A stretch of 64,000 nucleotides of DNA, taken from positions 1 through 64,000 of the forward strand of contig JAECUM010033786.1 in NCBI GenBank assembly GCA_016617855.1, written 5' to 3'. This DNA is from Megalonaias nervosa (Eukaryota > Mollusca > Bivalvia > Unionida > Unionidae). Shown piece by piece: positions 1-9,412 of this stretch. The notes beneath the pieces are model-generated. The model was given only the letters and a program-made list of their open reading frames with translations, made no database searches and was not told where the DNA came from. Position numbers and translations under genes: made by a program. The stretch's first letter is position 1; every line of letters begins with the position of its first letter.

Positions 1-443
1 ATGCGCCTTCTGGACCAAATGACCATGGAGGCAATCCAGGAAAGTGTCAGACTTGAAGAAGAGGAGGAGAAGGAAAAAAAAAAAAAAGGAGAAGGAATCA
101 TGCCCCACCTCATGCTAAGACCTGTGTGCGATGTGAAGCCAATGATCAGTACACCTCTACAACCAGTACGAGTTCAGCTACAACCACAACCAGTACCACT
201 GCCACAACAATAACAACCAGTACAGCGTGCAGAGGAGGCAAGGAGGCCAGATCACCATCATCATCCTCGGATCTGGCACAGAAGACAGAGGGAACAACAC
301 GTGTTCACTATTCCACAAACGGAGGAGTGGGATAGTGAAGCCACTCAACCTCCCTATGCTCTCCCAAGAGAAAGATTGAACTGGGAGCAGGACTGGAGCC
401 GTCGTTGTGTGTGGAGGGCCACACCTGGTAGGTGCCAACATTA
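1..443 (+). pseudogene. Unidentified acidic then Gln/Pro-rich ORF, 5' end outside window
   Basis: Frame 1 is open from the window edge to a TAA at 441-443, broken only by one TAA at 211-213 that lies in a run of CAA codons and so looks like a single CAA-to-TAA change. The product would have a Glu/Lys-rich stretch (about residues 18-32), a Pro/Gln-rich middle (about 55-75), a short His run (HHHH) and an Arg/Trp-rich C-terminus. I do not recognise the family. The stop is followed after 28 bases by a histone-type stem-loop, and the next gene on the same strand has the same 3' arrangement, which suggests the two belong together. The true start may lie upstream of base 1. Low-complexity composition means the reading frame could be partly fortuitous. 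Confidence 0.4.
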
Positions 444-471
444 ACCGGATACATCTGGAATTTTAAAAAAC

Positions 472-487
472 AGCCCTTCTCAGGGCT
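472..487 (+). terminator. Histone-type 3' stem-loop
   Basis: A six-base-pair stem AGCCCT/AGGGCT closes a TCTC loop. The stem-loop lies 28 bases after the stop of the preceding ORF. A purine-rich AGAAGAGAAA follows about a dozen bases downstream, where the U7-pairing histone downstream element would be. The loop fits the U-Y-U-N pattern of replication-dependent histone mRNAs; the outer A-U pair is weaker than the usual G-C. Confidence 0.5.
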
Positions 488-559
488 AACCAAATCTCTA
501 GAAGAGAAACACTATTCAAGTTGCCAGTTTGTGGGAATATTGAGTAGTGTGACTATAAA

Positions 560-905
560 CACTCACTCCTTTACTGATGTGTGCGTGTTTGTGTGTTTTG
601 CGTTCGCGTACGTTTGTGTGGATAGTAGATATAGTGTGTTTTTCTTCTCTTCCCCTTGTGTGGATCGTATAGTGTGTGTGTTATATGAGTTCGCGTACGT
701 TTGTGTGGATAGTACATATGGTATGTTTTATGCGTTCGCGTACATTTGTGTGGATAGTAGATATGGTATGCTTTTTGCTTCTCTTCCCGTTGTGTGGATA
801 GTAGATATGGTGTGTCTTATGCGTTCGCGTACGTTTGTGTGGATAATAGATATGGTGTGTTTTTCGCTTCTCTTCCAGTTTGTGTGGATAGTAGATAATA
901 TGTGA
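560..905. repeat. Short tandem array between two ORFs
   Basis: Degenerate repeats built on TTCGCGTACGTTTGTGTGG plus ATAGTAGATATGGTGTG recur at about 602, 689, 736 and 821. This gives spacings near 86 and 47 bases and suggests a compound unit. The long frame across them is a by-product of the repeats. The array ends about 40 bases before a TATA box, so it could act as an upstream element. Confidence 0.7.
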
Positions 906-946
906 AGTGAGTGTAGGGATATTTTCGTTCACGTCCGTGCTTCACG

Positions 947-953
947 TATATAA
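947..953 (+). promoter_or_regulatory. TATA box of the 1005 ORF
   Basis: TATATAA lies 52 bases before the ATG at 1005, giving a predicted start of transcription near 977-985 and a 5' UTR of about 25 bases. A TCAGT initiator-like match sits at 968-972. The compact layout resembles histone or DNA-virus genes. Confidence 0.45.
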
Positions 954-1004
954 CTCAGAGCGGTCGTCAGTCTGGCTACCTAGCGTTGACTAATCAACAC
1001 AAGA

Positions 1005-1566
1005 ATGGACTTGTTTAACCAGTTAAAAGACAGTTGGTTCTGGATAGTGGATGGAGCCTATGTGGTAGAAAGAATTGAAAAAGAATGGCGGTTCCCAGGC
1101 AGTTTAGCCTTTGAGAACAGCCTGAAAGTAGTCAGGGATCAAATACAAAGGATGATAGAAGAGGACGTAGAGAAATTAAAAGGCTTCATCCATCCTAAAT
1201 ATGTGAGTGTGGGGACATTGAAGGAAGCCCTTGATGTTGTCATCTTATTTGCAAGAGATATTAAATTTGACAGAGTGGTCTTTTGTCCAATGGGGTTTAG
1301 ACCAGCTAAACAAAGCAGAAGACCTTATGAGAAAGGTGATGGACTAAGAGGTAAAGAAAATCAAAGACACCTGGACAAAAGAGAGAAAGGAGAAGGAAAA
1401 CAGAAAGAGAAAAGAAGAGTTTGACAGACTGAACAACAACTGGATCAAGGTACAAGAAAAATTTAGATCTATGGGACATCCTGACTGGATACCAGACGAG
1501 GTAAAGAAGAAGAAGAAAGGAATTATTGGAAAAGTGAAGAACTGGTGGAAGAACTGGAGAAAATAG
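1005..1566 (+). pseudogene. Unidentified Lys/Glu-rich protein gene with histone-type 3' end
   Basis: An ATG at 1005 opens a frame whose first 90 or so residues (starting MDLFNQLKDSW) look globular. Around 1285-1305 the coding signal moves to another frame, where LDQLNKAEDLMRKV begins a long helical, Lys/Glu-rich tail ending at TAG 1564-1566, with one TAA near 1343. The intact protein would be about 185 residues with a probable coiled coil and a basic, Trp-rich end (KNWWKNWRK). A TATA box lies upstream and a perfect histone-type stem-loop 14 bases after the stop. I do not recognise the family. Its place beside Polinton-like genes suggests an accessory gene of a DNA virus or transposon, but that is inference. 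Confidence 0.5.
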
Positions 1567-1580
1567 AAGAAGAGCCCAAA

Positions 1581-1596
1581 GGCCCTTTTCAGGGCC
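1581..1596 (+). terminator. Perfect histone-type 3' stem-loop
   Basis: GGCCCT TTTC AGGGCC forms a six-pair stem with the TTTC loop that is the metazoan histone mRNA consensus. It begins 14 bases after the stop codon and has flanking A residues (CCCAAA before, ATTT after). A purine stretch GAAAAGA follows at about 1612, the usual place for the histone downstream element. This is a strong sequence match on a gene that is not a histone. Confidence 0.7.
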
Positions 1597-1599
1597 ATT

Positions 1600-2780
1600 T
1601 CATATGCCTCGAAAAGATATTTATTCTTTCTTGCCTATATGTGTTATTTATGTGTTTATATATGTCTATGTCTCTATTGTATGTGTCCATACCTGGAGTG
1701 GTAGCCGCGCGTATTCAGGTCAGTCACTTGCAACATTGTTACCAATTTCCAGTACCGTGACGTCATCCCACCTGTACCATTTTCCTTGTCGCTATACAGA
1801 CCCAACCTTTTGTCCCTATAATCGATAGGGGAGTCTTGTAATGCTAATTCCCCTTGTCGCTGTAAATTTTGTCGCCAATTCTAATATACCCAATTTTAAC
1901 ATTAAAGTCCCTTTGTCGCTAATCGGACCCCATATGCTACTAACGTATAGTCTATATTGAGATTATCGAACTGTATATTAAATAGCATCTTATTCTTATG
2001 TATAGGTACTACTGTCGTTGAGGCCAGATATATGCGGTTGAACGCCCTGGAGAATTTTCTTTTAAATCCTCCTTTTCCGAAAAGACATAATAAATAATAA
2101 GATAAAATGTATTTTTTGTTTAATTTCACTGCGTTGCGGGGCACCCACTGAGTAGGAGCCCAAGGGAAACCGATCCATTTTCTCTGCATTCTGTCTGGCC
2201 TTTGTTATCATATAGTGCACTATTACTAATGCTAGCAGCCTTCCGTCATTTTCCTTCAGGTTATATGAACCCAGAAGTTACACATGTATTGTTTACTCAA
2301 AACGAACGTCGCTCAAAGAATATCTGATACGATTTGAGAATATACTAAACAAAATATCTTAGATCGGTATCTTGACAGAACAATTTATTGGTATTTCAAT
2401 GACGTGCAAAAAATGTCAAGGTTCATTTTTCTCATCGGCATACCCATCTAAGATATTTTGTTTAGTACATTCTTGAATCATATCAGATGTAAAAATAAAT
2501 GTGATATCTTCAGGTAGATTTGAAACTGCCGAACCTACATTTTCTTCCTGTTGACTCGGATGCCTCCACACTTGTTAACATGGTATGCGCCTTGGGCTCT
2601 CCATTTTACAACACGGTATGCATCTTGATTGTGGTTGAGAACAGCTGAAGCCATGAAACGAGGTTCTTGTATTTATATCCTAAGTTTGGATCGAAACGGA
2701 TACAAATGTTTCACCAATCAAAAGTCACGTTGCAAAATCCAGTTAGAGCGCGGAGTCTCTCTTCCCATCAGAAGGAGCTA
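1600..2780. other. Non-coding stretch with CRE site and a short repeated motif
   Basis: No gene is supported here. A palindromic TGACGTCA (CRE/ATF type) occurs at 1758-1765. The motif CCTTGTCGCT or a one-base variant recurs at about 1788, 1852 and 1910, spaced near 60 bases. A hairpin-forming repeat is listed separately. Confidence 0.5.
2322..2488. repeat. Foldback element with 43-bp arms
   Basis: Arms at 2322-2364 and 2446-2488 are inverted copies with four mismatches, separated by 81 bases. The inner two thirds (ACTAAACAAAATATCTTAGAT type) is perfect. It could be a small foldback/MITE or a structured regulatory sequence; no target-site duplication was evident. Confidence 0.7.
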
Positions 2781-2784
2781 CGCG

Positions 2785-2806
2785 TGACGTCATATGCATT
2801 ATAAAG
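2785..2806 (+). promoter_or_regulatory. CRE plus TATA core promoter
   Basis: TGACGTCA at 2785-2792 is followed seven bases later by TATAAAG at 2800-2806. Transcription would start near 2830. The first ATGs after it (2873, 2912) are followed at once by stops, and the ATG at 2917 opens the coding frame. Confidence 0.5.
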
Positions 2807-2916
2807 GTGCTCCAGCTTTAGAACGCAGTGGATCATTGCGACATAGTTTAAGTACGGCTGAAACTAGGAATACCATGTAGTGGGGTGCGCCTGTCGTGGA
2901 TACGAGGAGTGATGGT

Positions 2917-3474
2917 ATGACGGCTACAAAAACAATGGTCATGTTTCCAGAAGAGGATGATTTTAATTTGGAATTAGCAGATTTTCTTTCGTCTTCGCAA
3001 GAATGTTTAACCGCCACCATAGCCATCACCGCCTTCTCCCTCGTTACTAATGATAGAATACTTCAGAAAGAGACAGAAGAAAGAATTGAAGAGTTCTATA
3101 CAATGGTAGAAAGAAGCAGAACAAGCATTTGTTGTTCAGCAATCGCATAAAGAGGAAAGAAGAAAAAGAAGAAGAAGAAGACAAGAAAAAGTGTGACGGA
3201 GTCGGAAAAAGCCAAAGATTGTGTGTGCTACAAGTTATTTTAACCCAGTAATCACTACATCTACGATAATTACCACTTAGATGCCAGCACAGCAGTGACT
3301 ATCGAATCATTAACAGTTACAGAAGAAGAAGTAGGACTTGGCCGTGGTAAGGGCTTAAGGCAGTTAAAGCTCATCATGTCAAGTCCAAAAAAAAAAAAAT
3401 CCCAACAGTCCGTTATATTACCACCCACATCTCTGGAACAAGAGATAATACTCAAGGATTACCAAATCAAGTAA
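2917..3474 (+). pseudogene. Unidentified charged ORF converging on Polinton-like genes
   Basis: The ATG at 2917 opens 77 residues with an acidic N-terminal part (FPEEDDFNLELADFL) and a hydrophobic centre, ending at 3150. Coding signal continues in other frames: an Arg/Lys block (KEERRKRRRRRRQEK) near 3150-3190 and a stretch with GLGRGKGLRQLKL and SSPKKKK near 3330-3400, closing at TAA 3472-3474. It therefore reads as one frameshifted gene of about 185 codons with nuclear-localisation-like basic runs. A CRE+TATA promoter precedes it. It converges on the minus-strand scaffold-like gene 110 bases further on. No family recognised. Confidence 0.4.
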
Positions 3475-3583
3475 AACTTAAAGCTCTTTCCCCCATGACT
3501 GAATGGAGTACTGTGTGAGTGCGTGTTTAAGTCACCGAGTATAACAAATCAAGACAAAGAGACACGTTTTCTCCTTGGTATAT

Positions 3584-4120
3584 TCATCTCGTTTGAAATG
3601 ACAATGAAAATTTCACAAACATCACAAAAGTCCATTTTATTCTCTCACTGTCTGTCTCCTTTTTTTTTTAAAAATGTCTTTAGCGGTATAGGCTCTTCAT
3701 CGTCTTCGCTGTCTTCTCGGGATGTAGATTTCATGCCTTTCTTGACGGGGACGGGTTCTTCATCTTTTGAAGACCTCTCCTTATCTTGTTTGTTATTTTT
3801 CTGCTTGTTTTCTCTTCATCTTTCGTCTGTCTTGGTCACTTTGTGTGATTGACTTTTCGTCTAAAGCTTTCTGTTGGAAAAGGTGAGGACGTTGTAAGAC
3901 GTATCATTGCGATTTTTCCGCTTTTGACAAATCGGTGCCATTCATCAACGGTTGTAATTCTTGTAACTGTGACATCTTGGTGAGATTAGGATTCGGAGGT
4001 AAATGAGGTGTCCTTTATTCGTACTAATTATGGATTTCCATCCATCGATTTCAGGGCACTAAAGTTATCTTTCTTCTTTCCATGAAATTCCGAGGTACAC
4101 GTATGAGACCTTTGCAGAAA
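3584..4120 (-). pseudogene. Polinton/adintovirus scaffold-like minor virion protein, broken
   Basis: Read on the minus strand, the segment begins GLIRVPRNFMERRK, runs through MSQLQELQPLMNGTDLSKAE and FQQKALDEKSIT, and ends in an acidic/Ser/Lys tail (EEPVPVKKG, SREDSEDDEEP). From memory, the pattern of 'RVPRNF..RKK..LVP', then 'L..L..LL..TDL...EKAQ' and a low-complexity tail is typical of a small Polinton gene downstream of the pX-like gene. Several in-frame stops and at least one frameshift are present. It directly follows the pX-like gene on the same strand and converges with the plus-strand 2917 ORF. The role (scaffold or pVI-like) is inferred from gene order, not proven. Confidence 0.55.
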
Positions 4121-4581
4121 AAGGGGTCCTTTTTATCCTGACACAAGGCCTCCTAGAAGTAGCCCAGCAACTGAACGTAACAAAGGAGCAAGCCACCTTG
4201 AGCAAGGGCCTTATCAGCATGGGTAGAAATCCTCCGCATTGAACCAGCATCTTTTTCTTTTGACTGATGGGTATTTTCTTTTCGACCATTTGGCGAAGAG
4301 TGTTTGGATGTTGTTCTAAGCGTTCATTCTGTAGCTTGGACAAAGGTACCGTTCCTTTCAAGAACTTCATACAACATTCACACACGGCATCGATGATTTC
4401 TTTAGGTGGTTTTTAAATGAGTTAATTTTGAATCGGCGAATTGAATTTCGTTAGCATCGACAACACATCCCAATGCTTCTCTAAATCTAGCAGCCAGTCC
4501 CTTTCTTTTTCCTTTTTGAGGTGTCTTGGGAGGAGAACGGCGTGCACTTTTTGGGATGCAATCATTTTCTTTCAGAAGCAT
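4065..4581 (-). pseudogene. Polinton pX-like small virion/core protein
   Basis: An ATG at 4581 opens 59 residues with a basic stretch (PPKTPQKGKRKG) and stops at 4402. One frameshift later the signal continues as CECCMKFLKGTVPLSKLQ, then KKIPISQKKKMLV and QCGGFLPMLIRPLL. The order 'LKGxxPLS / KKKxLVQxGGFLPxL' is highly characteristic of the short basic pX-like proteins of Polintons and adintoviruses, where the GG matches an adenain-type cleavage site. The C-terminal frame runs into the start of the scaffold-like gene through another shift. A minus-strand TATA box stands 35 bases before the ATG. Confidence 0.65.
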
Positions 4582-4615
4582 ATATCACTGAAGTGAATCG
4601 CCTGGTTACGTCTTT

Positions 4616-4622
4616 TTTATAC
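4616..4622 (-). promoter_or_regulatory. TATA box overlapping the upstream gene's stop
   Basis: On the minus strand TATAAAA lies 35 bases before the ATG at 4581 and overlaps the TAA of the preceding minus-strand gene, a very compact arrangement. Confidence 0.45.
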
Positions 4623-4853
4623 TGGAATTCGTCTCCATTTATTCTTGGTATGTCGTAGCAACTTTATGACGAGCATCACTCGACATTGAGGTGTTTTCAA
4701 CGGACTAAATCGTGACAGTTCTTGTTTGGATAAATCCATTAAGCTTTGTAACACTCGGATTCTGTTTTGGACTTTGGGCTTGGGTACGGGCACATTTAAG
4801 ATAAAGAAGATGAAGAAGGTATTTTCATCAAATTTAGAAAGACGTGATATTCA
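4618..4853 (-). pseudogene. 3' part of an unidentified gene cut by a repeat insertion
   Basis: About 75 residues are open on the minus strand, including NVPVPKPKVQNRIRVLQSLM and LVIKLLRHTKNKWRRIPV, ending at TAA (4620-4618). The frame begins exactly where homology to the 37.9-kb repeat copy starts, so the gene's 5' half was probably displaced or removed by that insertion. Composition (Lys/Arg-rich, helical) fits the neighbouring virus-like genes. Function unknown. Confidence 0.4.
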
Positions 4854-6856
4854 ATCCGTATTTCAGCATCGCATTAAAACGTATCGTTTTGTACACTGAG
4901 ACTGAAACTATCCATAGGGTACATAAACTCAATAGATTTTAAAATAATTATAAAGTCTGAAACAACGATTCTTAGTAAATGAAAACCCGCATACCCTATT
5001 TAATCTGAGTAGGGATCGTTGGATTTGGCGTAGGATTACGTCACGGTCATATAGCTACTTGTGTTGATATCTGTATGTATTTGGCAACTTAACAAATGCA
5101 TGTGTAAAACACTCCTTGTAGTCTCCCAAACTAAGACTGATCTATTTTAGCTCGAGTTGTACTTTTAATCTTTGATTTCAATGAATCTGGAGCCCGGTAA
5201 AATCAAGAAAGAAACATCATACATAGTTCCGGATCTACTATAATCTATCTATCTATGTATCTATGTATCTATGTATCTATCTATCTATCCGTTATTAACA
5301 CAATCTACATTTGTTAATATCTAACTACAGACAGACGTTTGACATCACTGACATTTACTAAAGTAATGAGGCATAAAACTAACCCGTTAACAGAACATAA
5401 TATTACAATATCAGTGTTAGGTCAATCAATGTAACTTGTTCAAAGAGCTGCGATTTATGTATTTAGTTTTCATAGGAAATGCTGGAAGAATTGAATAAGT
5501 AAACACGTTGAAAATTCTGCATATTGCGAGAAAAAATCTACAGGTGTAATCACCCAGAATGAATAAATCTAAAGTTATCACACAATGATGATAGATATTT
5601 CACTAACGATTTTGATACTGTTTGTGGGAATTACCGTTATAAGCTTCATTTGACATATACCCATAGTTACTAGTGAGAGACTAGAAACCCCATGTGATGA
5701 ACACTTGCTGACAGATACCCATTGTTAGTAGTGAGAGACAAGAAATCCCATGTGGTGAACATTTGCTGACAGATACCCATTGTTAGTAGAGAGAGCCTAG
5801 AAATTTCATGTGATGAACACTTGCTGACATATACCCAGTGCTAGCAGTTCGCGACTAGAAATCCCATGTGATGAACACTAGCTGGGGTTTATGATAATTG
5901 AATAATTACAAAAAAATTGATATAAAACATAATTGATTGTTCGTCTGGCGCAGAGGTTTTATTCTAAGTGTTAAATCTGAGACGTCTGTTTAAGAATAAG
6001 GTATAAGGTGTTTCTGACTTTGAATAAGGTGAGTAGCTGCTTTCATAACCTAATCTTCATCGGTATTCCCTCTGAGATATGTATGCATCACCAGCGTGGA
6101 TACCAAATAGCAAAATTGATTTAACTGGAGTCAAGATTAATATATGTTCAGTCTATACGGATATGTTTGTCAGCCTTGTCCAATAAGGCACGTAAGCATG
6201 TAAAGTAGGTATGAGTATGAATATGACTCCTTACCATAAACGCCTTGATTAGCGACAGTTTCAGAAAAATGGAGACTAATGCAATAACTTAAAATAACAA
6301 GTCTTTGCAATTGGTATATAAAACCCAGACATAATGGATGTACCCAACGAGTTTCATGACTTTATACCAGTGTCCTAGAAGTGGAGAAAAGTTGAAAACC
6401 AAAATGTAATTAGAGAGTCGTGAAAAGTAGATCACTATGAGATTTATTATGTGGTGAATAGTACTCCTAAGATGAATTAGTTCAATATGTTTTGTGGCCG
6501 TTCATACAACAGTGTTGAAGAAACAGAGCTAATGCAAAAACTTAAATATACTCACCTCAGCATGAAAAGTAGGTCAATGTGACTTAGTTTAGCCAATAGT
6601 AAGTAACACCACTAGAGCTCAATACATCTTGGAATTTCATGATTAAACATACAACAGTATTAATAATACAGTAAATGCAAAACTCTAACCTAATGCTCGA
6701 GCTTGACATTTAGGTCATTGTAAACCAAATTTGCTCGTAGTGAGAAGTACCCCTCCAGACGAATACGCTTAATAAGTTTTATGACTCTTCATGCAACAAT
6801 AAATTGAGCTAATGCAAGCCCTGGCAGGTGTATAGGACCTTCCTGCCAATGATATA

Positions 6857-6923
<67 letters not shown>

Positions 6924-8050
6924 TGCTTATGGTTCGCATACAAAAAACAATAAAGTTGTTTAAAAACTTGATAATCAGGTCATCTTCATAGTCAAATAAA
7001 TATGTTTTAAATAATACAATATGCAAATACTTCACTAGACCCTGGCTATTTCGTTCTTATCCTTACTGCTGCTCCGCTTCTTCCTAATAGTGGCATCAAC
7101 CTCAACTCGGAAACAGAATGATTTGTGGGTCAATATCGTTGTTGGTATAATTCTCGGAAAGACAAAAAAAGTCTTTTGCGTTTCTACTGTATTGCATTAG
7201 ATATTTAATGTTCCTTTTTGCATAAGTTTCTTTCATTTATAATAGGTGAAAACAAAAACTTCCTTTTCTTCTTCTTGAATTATATTCTAAGTTTGCTGAG
7301 CATGTTGCTTTCCAATTTTCTTGCCTTTGAGAGATAAAACCAAATGCACGTATTAGTCCCTAACTGATTCTAAAGAAACATACAGTAATAAACGTTATCT
7401 GAAATAAATGAGAAAACATAATACAGTAATACATGTTTGCTGAATTAAGAAAGCAAGAAAATACAAGATTTAAAATCCGAGACTTTAGTTGTACTCTTGC
7501 GTTAATGATTTCGTCACGTGAATCATTTCAAGCATCTATTCGAGATATCAACAATTCTCTCTGCACTATACCTTTATTCATTTTATTTTTTCCCATTTAG
7601 AGAATCAGATTCAGTGTGTGCTCGCTACAATTGTGCTGTTGTAATTGTGTAGTTGGCATGAATTGAAACCTGATTAGATTGTATTATATCAGTGGATCAT
7701 TCACTCTTTTTTCATTAAAATTATCGATTACAATCTAATTCAATATAATTAGGCACTATGCACACTAATCAAGACTTAAGTGGAGACTGATATGAATTTA
7801 TATGGTGAAAGATTCCGTCAGCCATCTCAGACTATAGAATAATAGGTGCATTCGATGAAAAAATATCGGCGCCTCGGTACAACCTTAACTTTCATTTTGA
7901 AGATTTGTAAACAAGGCCTTCCAGTTTTCATATCCTAGTGTATAGCAGATTCCTCATTTTTGTAGATTGTTGCAAAGCCACATTAAGTGTCCTAATTACT
8001 TCTACTAATACTATTGATGTTGCTGCTATTAGCTTTTCCACGTGATTCAG
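4854..8050 (+). repeat. 3.2-kb dispersed repeat, copy 1
   Basis: Matches 37872-44160 in the same order and orientation. Anchors include the start (CAATCCGTATTT, then TATCGTTTTGTACACTGAGA), GTTCAAAGAGCTGCGATTTA at 5439, the 58-bp minisatellite at 5660-5880 and the AT-rich end near 7690-8030. It has no ORF worth naming. It contains a (TATC)n tract at about 5240-5290, four minisatellite units and a (TA)n tract at about 6858-6920. It is probably a non-autonomous mobile element of unknown class; its left edge lies exactly at the break of a virus-like gene. Confidence 0.7.
5660..5880. repeat. 58-bp minisatellite, four units
   Basis: Units have the form GACAGATACCCATTGTTAG, TAGTGAGAGACTAGAAAT, CCCATGTGATGAACACTTGC. 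About four copies are present here, against about 22 in the second copy of the host repeat. Confidence 0.8.
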
Positions 8051-8425
8051 TCAAGGTGGGTAGAGTCTCGTCCGAATGGAAACGCCTGCAAAGAGGCCAG
8101 TGGAGACAAACACCAGCCTTTCATACTACTCGCTCTAGTCTGCAGCGATTGTAGAAACGACAAAAAATCATTCAGAGAGTGATGTACGTGCTCAGACATG
8201 CAAATCTATGATAGCGATCAATATACGCATTGCAAGGCTTAATACATTCAATGAATGAATATACTTATAGCAGCCTTTGCATTTTTATTGACTTTTTTCA
8301 CATTGTATTCAAGTCTCTCTAACCATTGGTGTATGTAAATTGATATTTTGATATTGTGAGAAAAGGAAAATAGTTGAGCTGTGAATATTCTGGTACTGAA
8401 GAAAATTTATGTGGCTGTTTATATA
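8051..8425. other. Unassigned spacer
   Basis: No gene, repeat family or regulatory site could be supported between the 3.2-kb repeat and the next ORF. Confidence 0.4.
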
Positions 8426-8428
8426 GAA

Positions 8429-8707
8429 ATGTTGAGTGACGACTAAACTATTGATTGGCAAAGGATACTGAAAGAATTCATAGTAGTTTCAAGGAAAGTA
8501 AATCTTCCAAAAGAATGGAATGCAAAACTTGTGACCGATAAATCGAGATTGCTGTATCGTTTGAACGCATCATACAGGTTTCTGAAAGAAGCGCAGAAGA
8601 TGCTGTATAAAATCTCCGAAATAAACTCAGAGTACATTGATAAGTTGATGAATCTGGGAGTGACTTTAGAAATAGAACGAAATAAACTTGGACGGATTTT
8701 TGACTAA
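8429..8707 (+). pseudogene. Small all-helical protein, one internal stop
   Basis: The frame from ATG 8429 has 93 codons with a TAA at codon 6 (8444-8446), after which 86 residues are open, including LLYRLNASYRFLKEAQKML and EYIDKLMNLGVTLEIE. Predicted to be almost entirely helical. The piece SYRFLKEAQ resembles EYRFIKLLQQ in the minus-strand ORF at 62.9 kb, so it may be a shared gene of the two Polinton-like blocks; that similarity is short and weak. Coding-like signal (about 25 residues ending VTKCARPG) continues after it in a shifted frame up to about 8840. No function assigned. Confidence 0.4.
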
Positions 8708-8896
8708 CTAAACTAAACAGAATCTTCGGAATATCATGCAAGAAACACCTCCAAATAAAACATAATAACTCACCCGCTGTATCTGAAGCGAGTGACGTTT
8801 TGATGAGGTCAGTGACGAAATGTGCCAGACCAGGCTAATTAAATAAATGTTTTGGGTCCCAAAGCTTAGAATAGCATCCGAACTCAATTTGTTTGC

Positions 8897-9202
8897 ATGA
8901 CAATACACCACGAATCAGAAAAGAGACAGCTCAAATATGTAAATAAAAATTTAGACGCTCTCATCAATCACGAAGTGGATGAAATTCATGAGAGGAGGCA
9001 TAACATTTATGGGTACATGCGACAGTCGCCTGATACAACTGATGTTGCTGTCATACTCGATGATGACTCATCTGAGCTTATTGAGGCGGACCTTTTTCTG
9101 AAATCTGTTGTATTTCGCTGCGTATACTATGAGATATGCGCAGTTAATTATTTGGCAAGGGTTGATTTACAACATCGTGTCACGAATGGAGGGAAGGAGT
9201 GA
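8897..9202 (+). CDS. Hypothetical acidic protein upstream of polymerase B
   Basis: An intact frame of 101 residues from ATG 8897 to the TGA at 9200-9202. It starts MTIHHESEKRQLKYVNKN, has a helical N-terminal half with a charged HEVDEIHERRHN segment, then an acidic patch (VILDDDSSELIEADL) and a Cys-containing end. It is not recognised. It lies between the helical ORF and the SINE that precedes polymerase B, on the same strand, so it may be an early/accessory gene of the Polinton-like element. Being open by chance is possible at this length. Confidence 0.35.
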   Translation: MTIHHESEKRQLKYVNKNLDALINHEVDEIHERRHNIYGYMRQSPDTTDVAVILDDDSSELIEADLFLKSVVFRCVYYEICAVNYLARVDLQHRVTNGGKE

Positions 9203-9344
9203 GGGTGCTGCTAATAACACAGAATAAAAATGTAGAAGCATGAAGGTCCGTGGCATTAGGACCCAACAAATGCAATTCTCTCTGCCTTGGAAAATAAGAA
9301 CTCTGTGGCAGAGCATGCCATTATGAGTACTGTCGAATACATAC

Positions 9345-9412
<68 letters not shown>

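Noticed and set aside
432..905. 157-codon frame rich in Val/Cys/Tyr
   Set aside because: It is generated by the short tandem array and has no independent coding character.
6769..7035. 88-codon minus-strand frame with a Tyr-Ile run
   Set aside because: Spans a (TA)n tract in a non-coding repeat; not preserved in the second copy of that repeat.
4854..8050. Helitron assignment for the 3.2-kb repeat
   Set aside because: Tandem internal arrays fit, but a 3' hairpin with CTRR end and an A/T target were not demonstrated; left as unclassified repeat.
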